27,835 bases of DNA from a virus: the IMG/VR virus record IMGVR_UViG_3300032087_000708, positions 1 to 27,835 of that record, one strand, 5' to 3'. Shown here one piece after another: positions 1-4,030 of the stretch. The first letter of the stretch is position 1. The number at the start of each line of letters is the position of its first letter. The notes under the pieces were generated by a model. The model had not been told where the DNA came from. It saw nothing but the letters and a program-made list of their open reading frames with translations, and searched no databases. The translations under genes were made by a program, and so were the position numbers.

Positions 1-70
1 TACGGTTACGTTTTGCTTTGTTCCCCTTTTTAGGGGGAACTGTTTGGGGTGATTTACGTTCCTGTAACAT
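1..70 (-). CDS. 5' end of a basic hypothetical protein, cut by the window edge
   Basis: An ATG at 70-68 opens a frame that stays open to the left edge and gives 23 residues, beginning MLQERKSPQTVPPKKGNKAK and rich in Lys, Arg and Pro. It starts 4 nt after the stop of the upstream minus-strand gene, as expected in the same leftward operon. No clear Shine-Dalgarno sequence precedes it. A perfect 7-bp inverted repeat (GTTCCCC at 20-26, GGGGAAC at 34-40) lies inside the frame. Too little is visible to assign a function, and the call rests on position and open frame only. Confidence 0.4.
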   Translation of the reverse strand, partial: MLQERKSPQTVPPKKGNKAKRNR

Positions 71-74
71 AGCT

Positions 75-302
75 TTAGCTACAGGATTGCGGTATGTTAC
101 CTTTGTCGATTTCATCTCGTATATCCTCTAATGCTGCAATTAGACTAGGCAGTACGGCATCATATCTTACGATATGCATATTCTCACTGGCAGGTAGTAT
201 ACCCACTTCCTGCACTGATGTGATGCCGTTTGAAACATGTTGGGCAATGGAAATCTCATGGCCCATGTATCTAACATAAATGTTATTCGTAGTTGTGAAC
301 AT
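75..302 (-). CDS. Hypothetical protein, 75 aa
   Basis: A 75-residue, slightly acidic protein with no recognised domain. The C-terminal half (about 47-70) looks helical and charged (IAALEDIRDEIDKGN). An AAGGAG Shine-Dalgarno sequence lies about 9 nt before the ATG, and the start is 4 nt after the stop of the cysteine-rich gene upstream, so the two are almost certainly co-transcribed and probably early. A competing plus-strand frame over the same bases has no ribosome-binding site and no neighbours on its strand, so I treat the minus strand as coding. Function unknown. Confidence 0.65.
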   Translation of the reverse strand: MFTTTNNIYVRYMGHEISIAQHVSNGITSVQEVGILPASENMHIVRYDAVLPSLIAALEDIRDEIDKGNIPQSCS

Positions 303-306
303 ATCA

Positions 307-996
307 TTACACTCCTTGTGCTACGGTATTTGCTTTACGTTTGCTGCTACCATGTGCAGGGAAACCAACGATTGCATCACGGTTTCTAGCACACAGTTGG
401 CATGTGGCACATGTCACATCGTCACGTATCGTGGCTGGACATATGACCACCTTACGGCCTTTGGGTGTGGTGGTGTTGGTGGTTTGTGCCTCTGGCAACA
501 CTGTGGTCACAGGTGCAATGTCTAGGTCATACAATGCATCAGCATGTGCAAGATTGTTGCCAGACAGGTTGACCACAAAACCTTTCCCATTCATCCGTTT
601 GACCACCTGTGCATTATGCTTGTCAGTCAATACGGGATAGTGAGTATAGGTGAAACCCTTTTTACCCTCATTGGCATCTGCCAATTCGTCACATGCATCA
701 GCATCCAGACGTTTACCATCACCCGGACAATCACCTGCTTGGTTGTGTCTCCACAACTGACCATCCTTGAAGGATTTGACATTGGCAATGAATGTAGGCC
801 AATCATCACCACGTTCACCACGTGTCACTTTACCCCAATGTATTGCTAATGGGCCACCGTTTGCATAGCAACCACCTTCATTATCATTGTTGAAGGGGCA
901 AACATCAGGGCATGTATCTGCTGACGTGGTTGTGACGGGTATTTTGCCAACCTTTATGTTGTTAGATTTGAAGGTGGTGTGTACTTGGTAAGTCAT
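307..996 (-). CDS. Conserved cysteine-rich phage protein with two Cys clusters (DUF7227-like)
   Basis: A 229-residue protein of a type I recognise from many phages, probably the one catalogued as DUF7227; the number is from memory. The N-terminus carries the family hallmark: KVGKIPVTT, then a cluster with C29, C33 and C43, followed by GGPLAIHWGKVTRGERG at about 47-63. RHNQAGD follows at 83-89. A second cluster near the C-terminus has C186, C196, C199 and C202, followed by VGFPAHG at 210-216. The spacing suggests bound zinc or an iron-sulfur cluster; that is inference, and no function is established to my knowledge. Translation starts at the ATG preceded by ACGGAGTT. Upstream lie the GTCCAACATTGGAC palindrome (1017-1030) and the inverted-repeat promoter (1060-1097), making this the first gene of a leftward unit. 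Confidence 0.85.
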   Translation of the reverse strand: MTYQVHTTFKSNNIKVGKIPVTTTSADTCPDVCPFNNDNEGGCYANGGPLAIHWGKVTRGERGDDWPTFIANVKSFKDGQLWRHNQAGDCPGDGKRLDADACDELADANEGKKGFTYTHYPVLTDKHNAQVVKRMNGKGFVVNLSGNNLAHADALYDLDIAPVTTVLPEAQTTNTTTPKGRKVVICPATIRDDVTCATCQLCARNRDAIVGFPAHGSSKRKANTVAQGV

Positions 997-1016
997 TTGA
1001 CTAACTCCGTTAAAGT

Positions 1017-1030
1017 GTCCAACATTGGAC
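1017..1030. promoter_or_regulatory. GTCCAACATTGGAC palindrome, copy 1
   Basis: A 14-bp near-perfect palindrome (GTCCAA, 2-bp centre, TTGGAC) followed by GGTTTC, between the promoter-like repeat at 1060-1097 and the start of the cysteine-rich gene at 996. One of five copies, all in 1017-2893. The position downstream of a promoter suggests an operator for a dimeric regulator; this is inference. Confidence 0.65.
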
Positions 1031-1059
1031 GGTTTCGATGGTGGTTAGTATATGTATAC

Positions 1060-1097
1060 GTTATATATACTTTCACTAAAGATCAAGTATATATAAC
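1060..1097 (-). promoter_or_regulatory. Promoter-like perfect inverted repeat
   Basis: Plus-strand arms GTTATATATACTT (1060-1072) and AAGTATATATAAC (1085-1097) are perfect 13-bp complements around a 12-nt centre. Read on the minus strand, TTGATC (1086-1081) and TATAAC (1065-1060) are placed like -35 and -10 boxes, although the 15-bp spacer is short. It lies in the 106-bp gap upstream of the gene starting at 996. The centre is nearly identical to that of the repeat at 1641-1681, so the two belong to one element family. A regulator-bound promoter is likely; a purely structural role is possible. Confidence 0.6.
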
Positions 1098-1102
1098 TTA
1101 TA

Positions 1103-1330
1103 CTATACATAATGATCGTCATAAGTTTCGTCCAACTCACCAAATAATTCATCCCATTCATCGGGTGTGATGCCTGTCATAAGAAACTCACGTTCATCGG
1201 CAGACAAGTGAGGCAAAGCATCTTGTATACACTTGCCAGATGCTACATAATCAGCAAGTTGCTGCTCTGTAACATCAATCGTCATAGTATTTACATTGCC
1301 AGTAGCTGCAGAGGCCATTGTGATTTGCAT
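1103..1330 (-). CDS. Small acidic hypothetical protein, 75 aa
   Basis: A longer frame begins at 1360, but the start is placed at 1330 because ACGGAGTT lies just upstream of that ATG and the longer version would run over the GTCCAACATTGGAC palindrome at 1352-1365. The product begins MQITMASAATGNVNTMTIDV and has a strongly acidic C-terminus with two Trp/Tyr-rich stretches (TPDEWDELFGELDE, then TYDDHYV). Similar acidic small proteins are common in early regions of marine phages and may bind host proteins, but no function is known. It lies downstream of the 78-aa gene, separated by the palindrome and ribosome-binding site. Confidence 0.65.
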   Translation of the reverse strand: MQITMASAATGNVNTMTIDVTEQQLADYVASGKCIQDALPHLSADEREFLMTGITPDEWDELFGELDETYDDHYV

Positions 1331-1351
1331 AAGTAAACTCCGTTTAAAAGT

Positions 1352-1365
1352 GTCCAACATTGGAC
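1352..1365. promoter_or_regulatory. GTCCAACATTGGAC palindrome, copy 2
   Basis: Same orientation and flanks as copy 1 (AAGT before, GGTTTC after). It fills most of the 43-bp gap between the stop of the gene at 1374 and the start at 1330, directly upstream of ACGGAGTT. No -35/-10 pair accompanies it here, so it may control read-through, act as an operator for an unseen promoter, or act in RNA. Confidence 0.6.
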
Positions 1366-1373
1366 GGTTTCAA

Positions 1374-1610
1374 TTAAGCCCACATACTGTGGACGTTAGC
1401 TTCCTCAAGCCACCGCATTGCAGTGTCTATGTCGGGTGCACCAGCTTCCATGCAAGCATTAATGGATGCATCCTCATCTGCACGTTCCTGTGCAATCTGA
1501 GATTCCACCTCTTGCATGAGGTATTCCAACATCTCTGGCGTTTCTTCCACATAACGTGGACGAAAACCATGTACATCTTTGTACAAGTCACTGAAAAAAT
1601 CTGAGTACAT
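1374..1610 (-). CDS. Small acidic hypothetical protein, 78 aa (FFSDLYKDVHGFRPR type)
   Basis: The N-terminus (residues 2-19) carries the motif FFSDLYKDVHGFRPR, which I have seen in many small phage proteins of unknown function. The rest is acidic and helical, with two Trp near the C-terminus (MRWLEEANVHSMWA). ACGGAGTT precedes the ATG at 1610; an overlapping frame starting at 1615 is a shadow. It is the first gene after the inverted-repeat promoter at 1641-1681. The gene downstream (1103-1330) is of similar size and acidity. Probably early; role unknown. Confidence 0.75.
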   Translation of the reverse strand: MYSDFFSDLYKDVHGFRPRYVEETPEMLEYLMQEVESQIAQERADEDASINACMEAGAPDIDTAMRWLEEANVHSMWA

Positions 1611-1640
1611 TTCACAACTCCGTTTTTAATGTCTATACAT

Positions 1641-1681
1641 GTTATATAACACTTTCACTAAAGATTCAAGTGTTATATAAC
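1641..1681 (-). promoter_or_regulatory. Promoter embedded in a perfect 14-bp inverted repeat
   Basis: Arms GTTATATAACACTT (1641-1654) and AAGTGTTATATAAC (1668-1681) are perfect complements around a 13-nt centre. On the minus strand TTGAAT (1669-1664) and TATAAC (1646-1641) are separated by exactly 17 bp, the optimal sigma70 geometry, and point at the gene starting at 1610. Because the element is symmetric, a similar box pair exists on the plus strand (TTTCAC, 17 bp, TATAAC). A regulator binding both arms would cover both promoter boxes. Confidence 0.7.
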
Positions 1682-1691
1682 TGTAAGACAA

Positions 1692-1811
1692 TTAATTGTA
1701 CACCAAAGGCAGCAAAGCAATCAGCATTGCGGTTGCGGTCCAGCCTACACCTAACAGAAACCAGCCTATGGTTCTGTTACGGTTCAACCGTTTGATCTCA
1801 CGTCTAGTCAT
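1692..1811 (-). CDS. 39-aa single-helix membrane protein
   Basis: A short frame of 39 residues starts with MTRREIKRLNRNRTIGWFLL: a basic N-terminus followed by one hydrophobic helix at about residues 16-38. By the positive-inside rule the N-terminus should be cytoplasmic. The ATG overlaps the TAG stop of the upstream gene (ATGACTAG), so translation is probably coupled. The frame ends just before the inverted-repeat promoter at 1641-1681, completing a three-gene unit with 2064-2654 and 1804-2067. Too short for most gene callers. Function unknown; superinfection exclusion or membrane targeting are possibilities only. Confidence 0.55.
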   Translation of the reverse strand: MTRREIKRLNRNRTIGWFLLGVGWTATAMLIALLPLVYN

Positions 1812-2067
1812 TACTCACGTCCTTCCATCCACTGTCATATATCAGTGTGGGTGATTGCTCGAACATTTGTTCAGGCGTTTTCGTGTTGGCAATCAAAGTG
1901 TCCAATGTTGGACATGTTTGATCTTCGATCACACTACGGTTTGCTTCCTGTGATGCCAATTCATAGAATTGATCAGTAGCAGCATCAAGCTGCCACTGTT
2001 CAATGTCACGTTTAGTGCTAGGTAATAAATACCTAACACTAGTTTGATGTGTGTGGCGGCTGATCAT
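1804..2067 (-). CDS. Hypothetical protein, 87 aa
   Basis: A soluble-looking 87-residue protein with no recognised domain. It starts at the ATG that overlaps the TGA stop of the upstream gene (ATGA), a sign of translational coupling, and overlaps the 39-aa membrane gene at its end. A palindrome copy (1900-1913) lies inside the frame, encoding the CPTLDT segment. Function unknown. Confidence 0.65.
   Translation of the reverse strand: MISRHTHQTSVRYLLPSTKRDIEQWQLDAATDQFYELASQEANRSVIEDQTCPTLDTLIANTKTPEQMFEQSPTLIYDSGWKDVSND
1900..1913. promoter_or_regulatory. GTCCAATGTTGGAC palindrome, copy 3 (inside a gene)
   Basis: The same 14-bp element in the opposite orientation, inside the 87-aa gene, where it encodes CPTLDT. 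It keeps the AAGT flank on one side. In copy 4 the element is read in a different frame, so conservation cannot be due to protein sequence. Confidence 0.6.
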
Positions 2068-2654
2068 GCAGCCACCTTTGCTTCCGTAGGAAGTGATGCC
2101 ATCAGATCCTCAATGATCTTTTCAAGATCAAGGCCGTTAAGCTCACATTGACGGATGATGGTTTTCACCATCACTTGACGTGTGACAGGTGGCTTGTCAG
2201 CTTTAGCTGGTGCTTCATCAGACTGTCCAACATTGGACGGTTCTGCTTTAGCAGGTTGTTCAGCTTTAGCTGATTCGTCACTGCCTTTGGCAGCTTTACG
2301 CATTGCAGCTTGTAAAGCTGTAAGGGATGAACCTTTGAAACCAGAGGTTTCGATGAAGGCACGAACCTCAGTTTCGTTTTCAACGAACCACAGAGCTTCT
2401 GAACGGCGACGACGATCAATGCAGTGGATACCGTAGGTAGTCAGCACTTGCCGAGAGATTTGACCAGAGTCAAGGGATGACTGTGCTTTCAGCTTTTGCA
2501 TCAGCTTTCCAAGCCGTGTGTCAAAGCCGTTGGCCTTGATGGTTTGCTTGAGACTGTTAGTCTGCCGCCAGATTGACCCAAGGGCTTTGCCCTCTTTGAT
2601 GTCGGCATTGATTGAAGTTCCTTCAACTTGAGTTTTTGCAGTTGCTTTTGCCAT
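2064..2654 (-). CDS. Hypothetical protein, 196 aa, with Ala/Lys/Glu/Pro linker
   Basis: First gene of the leftward arm. Residues about 20-120 form a compact-looking basic domain (SIWRQTNSLKQTIKANGFD, YGIHCIDRRRRSEALWFVEN). A low-complexity linker rich in Ala, Lys, Glu and Pro follows (about 122-155), then a short C-terminal domain (TRQVMVKTIIRQCELNGLDL). The composition and two-domain layout would suit a DNA- or RNA-binding protein, but I recognise no family. An AAAGG-type ribosome-binding site precedes the ATG, and the nested inverted repeat at 2668-2759 lies directly upstream. A palindrome copy (2225-2238) lies in the linker, encoding PSNVGQ. Its position next to the control region makes a replication or regulatory role conceivable. 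Confidence 0.7.
   Translation of the reverse strand: MAKATAKTQVEGTSINADIKEGKALGSIWRQTNSLKQTIKANGFDTRLGKLMQKLKAQSSLDSGQISRQVLTTYGIHCIDRRRRSEALWFVENETEVRAFIETSGFKGSSLTALQAAMRKAAKGSDESAKAEQPAKAEPSNVGQSDEAPAKADKPPVTRQVMVKTIIRQCELNGLDLEKIIEDLMASLPTEAKVAA
2225..2238. promoter_or_regulatory. GTCCAACATTGGAC palindrome, copy 4 (inside a gene)
   Basis: Same element with the GGTT flank, within the linker-coding part of the 196-aa gene. Here it encodes PSNVGQ, a different frame from copy 3. Confidence 0.6.
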
Positions 2655-2667
2655 CGTTTGGCCCTTT

Positions 2668-2759
2668 CTCTATCTCTAAGTGTTACATAAGAGAGTTTTA
2701 TATCTCTCTCACCCTAAAGGGAGAGATAGAAAACTATCTGTAACACTAGAGAGATAGAG
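2668..2759 (-). promoter_or_regulatory. Nested inverted repeat upstream of the first leftward gene
   Basis: Outer arms CTCTATCTCTAAGTGTTACA (2668-2687) and its near-complement at 2739-2759 match over 10 and 9 bp with a small interruption. Inner arms TATCTCTC (2701-2708) and GAGAGATA (2721-2728) flank a TCACCCTAAAGG centre. The outer arm core AAGTGTTACATAA resembles the arm of the repeat at 1641-1681 (AAGTGTTATATAA), and the centre resembles its TCACTAAAG centre. On the minus strand TATAAA (2702-2697) could be a -10, but no good -35 is present. Confidence 0.55.
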
Positions 2760-2774
2760 TAGGTGATTTCAGCT

Positions 2775-2923
2775 TCACACGATCCTCTGCCCATGCCGTT
2801 TCCCGTGTGACTGCAGGTATCTTCGATACCGAAGTTCGTGCACGAAACTCGTGAGGCTGGTTCACTGTTTGTTCTCACTGTCCAATGTTGGACGGTTCAA
2901 CAGCCACCACCCCTAAGAGGGGT
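2775..2923. repeat. String of five short hairpins
   Basis: Consecutive perfect inverted repeats: TCACACG (2775-2781) with CGTGTGA (2804-2810); GGTATC (2816-2821) with GATACC (2825-2830); TTCGTGCACGAA (2835-2846); GTCCAATGTTGGAC (2880-2893); ACCCCT (2909-2914) with AGGGGT (2918-2923). The density is well above the flanking genes. It could be a structured RNA, an origin or a multi-operator region. Confidence 0.5.
2880..2893. promoter_or_regulatory. GTCCAATGTTGGAC palindrome, copy 5
   Basis: The rightmost copy, in the divergent region, with the GGTT flank on the right. No copy was found to the right of this position. Confidence 0.6.
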
Positions 2924-2943
2924 AGGGTATTTTATGCATCGGC

Positions 2944-3110
2944 ATTGCAACACACCCTTGCCGTGAAAATCCCACCCTTTTTTTCATGCTATTGCATGGC
3001 AACTGATTGCATAACAGTTTCCCCTAGACTGTAAGTCACTGAAAGTGAAGGGATTTCTTCCTACATGGTGGATGTATATGCATTATGCATGTTCACCATG
3101 CATTGCATAT
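2944..3110. repeat. ATTGCA repeats and a large inverted repeat
   Basis: ATTGCA occurs at 2944-2949, 2991-2996, 3006-3011 and 3102-3107. The last lies in an inverted repeat with left arm ATATGCATTATGCATG (3076-3091), a 5-nt loop and right arm CATGCATTGCATAT (3097-3110), complementary except for single-base bulges. A small hairpin TCACT-GAA-AGTGA lies at 3036-3048. The pattern resembles iteron-type protein-binding sites, but unit spacing is irregular. Confidence 0.45.
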
Positions 3111-3167
3111 GCCTAACATGTATGCTACATGCTGCATGAGGTGGGTCAGGCAGGGGCCACACGGGGG

Positions 3168-3243
3168 GTATACGTATATGTATACACAGAAATACACAGA
3201 TCAGGAAAAATGAAGTGTTAACCACATTACATATATAGTGGTT
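3168..3243. repeat. Two small inverted repeats
   Basis: GTATAC (3168-3173) is repeated at 3180-3185 and is self-complementary. AACCAC (3220-3225) pairs with GTGGTT (3238-3243) across 12 nt. Between them ACACAGA occurs twice in direct orientation. No gene is present. Confidence 0.35.
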
Positions 3244-3321
3244 TACAGAGAATAGTGTTCTTAGAAAGGGGTGTTTTGAAGAACGATTTCCCTAAAATTA
3301 AACATATATAAAGATTAGGGG

Positions 3322-3334
3322 TTGACACGTGTCA
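3322..3334 (+). promoter_or_regulatory. TTGACA box under a perfect 12-bp palindrome
   Basis: TTGACA at 3322-3327 is a consensus -35, but the best -10 at 17 bp is only AAAACT (3345-3350); TATATA begins 22 bp away. TGACACGTGTCA (3323-3334) is a perfect palindrome over the -35, a typical repressor-operator arrangement. A rightward promoter for the middle genes is plausible but not proven by the spacing. Confidence 0.45.
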
Positions 3335-3372
3335 CAGAATGTGTAAAACTATATAAAACAGATTTAGGTGGC

Positions 3373-3470
3373 CTACACTTTAACTGTTACACGTACAATG
3401 CTACACTTTAAATGTACCATTTACTAAATATAATAACAATAATAACTAAGACACGTACAATGTAGTCACT
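3373..3470 (+). promoter_or_regulatory. Direct repeats upstream of the rightward genes
   Basis: CTACACTTTAA occurs at 3373-3383 and 3401-3411, each followed by a TGT. ACACGTACAATG occurs at 3389-3400 and again at 3451-3462, each followed by a related ACTT-type stretch. TATAAT (3429-3434) lies downstream of the second copy, whose TTTAAA falls at the -35 distance. This arrangement could be an activator-dependent promoter or iteron-like origin repeats. Confidence 0.5.
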
Positions 3471-3525
3471 TAAACTATACGTTTAGTGATATTAATTTGT
3501 ACTATTTTGTAATTAAGTATTGACA

Positions 3526-3738
3526 ATGGCTAAAAAATCAGTAAAACTATATACAGACAATGTTCTTGAAGAATTTTATCGTCACGTATTAGACGAGAAC
3601 ATTGATAATTTGCATATCCCTCATAGTGATGTATTTTATGTACGTGAAGCTGTACAGAATCATTATGGTAGACCATTTACTTTAGAGCATGTAGAGTGGG
3701 CTATGAGAGCAGAAGGATGGACTGATGGCAATACCTGA
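3526..3738 (+). CDS. Hypothetical protein, 70 aa
   Basis: First gene of the rightward arm. The frame is open from a TTG at 3520, but the ATG at 3526 (MAKKSVKLYTDN) is the more likely start; no clear Shine-Dalgarno sequence precedes either. The sequence is mildly acidic and predicted helical, with HSDVFYVREAVQNHYG in the middle and the C-terminal pattern TLEHVEWAMRAEGW. The spacing of helices could suit a small DNA-binding fold, but I recognise no family. The end overlaps the next gene by 14 bases. Confidence 0.65.
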   Translation: MAKKSVKLYTDNVLEEFYRHVLDENIDNLHIPHSDVFYVREAVQNHYGRPFTLEHVEWAMRAEGWTDGNT

Positions 3739-4018
3739 TCGTGTAAAGAATAAAATGAGGCAGTTAGGTTTAAGTGGTGTTAATAAACCTAAACGTACTC
3801 CTAGTCACAGTACTAAATCACATGCAGTAATGGCATCAGAAGGTGGCAAGTATAAAGTTGTACGATTTGGACAACAGGGTGTTAAGGGTGCAGGTAAGTC
3901 TCCTACAACAGCCAGAGATAAAGCTCGTAAACGGAGCTATTATGCAAGACACAATGCACAAGGCAAGCCAACAACTAAGTTGAGTGCCAAGTATTGGTCA
4001 CACAAAGTTAAATGGTAA
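3725..4018 (+). CDS. Small very basic conserved phage protein, 97 aa
   Basis: I recognise this protein type from many marine phages: KPKRTPSHSTKSHAVMA at about 22-38, KYKVVRFGQQGVKGAG at about 42-57, then a Lys/Arg-rich stretch, and the C-terminal signature SAKYWSHKVKW. It may be the family catalogued as DUF6321, but I am not sure of the number. No function is established. High positive charge and invariant Gly suggest nucleic-acid contact or a minor virion role; this is inference. It overlaps the upstream gene by 14 bases and is 12 bases from the next. Confidence 0.75.
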   Translation: MAIPDRVKNKMRQLGLSGVNKPKRTPSHSTKSHAVMASEGGKYKVVRFGQQGVKGAGKSPTTARDKARKRSYYARHNAQGKPTTKLSAKYWSHKVKW

Positions 4019-4030
4019 GAGGATAAACCA

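Larger units (their letters stand above)
2655..3525. other. Divergent non-coding control region; possible origin
   Basis: About 870 bases between the first leftward gene (start 2654) and the first rightward gene (start 3526). I find no credible gene in it: the longest ATG frames are under about 30 codons and lack ribosome-binding sites. It holds, left to right, a nested inverted repeat, a string of short hairpins, ATTGCA repeats with a large inverted repeat, two more small inverted repeats, a TTGACA box under a perfect palindrome, and a set of direct repeats. A replication origin plus divergent promoters is the simplest reading; this is inference. Confidence 0.6.

Noticed and set aside
20-40. 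GTTCCCC/GGGGAAC hairpin as a terminator
   Set aside because: It lies inside the partial leftward frame and has no U-tract on either strand, so I do not call it a terminator.
94-849. Several plus-strand open frames of 61-101 codons over the left arm
   Set aside because: They lie opposite the cysteine-rich gene and its neighbour, lack ribosome-binding sites, and their products are rich in Cys, Thr and Ile in a pattern expected from reading the complement of a real gene.
2671-2796. Minus-strand frame of about 26 codons across the nested inverted repeat
   Set aside because: Ends inside the repeat, has no ribosome-binding site and codes for low-complexity Ser/Leu.
2761-2900. tRNA or known riboswitch in the hairpin string
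   Set aside because: No acceptor stem, anticodon arm or T-loop could be assembled from the hairpins, and no known riboswitch consensus was recognised.
3065-3139. A 24-codon plus-strand frame (MVDVYALCMF...) in the divergent region
   Set aside because: It is made of the repeated ATGCAT words, has no Shine-Dalgarno sequence and no neighbour; best explained by repeats.
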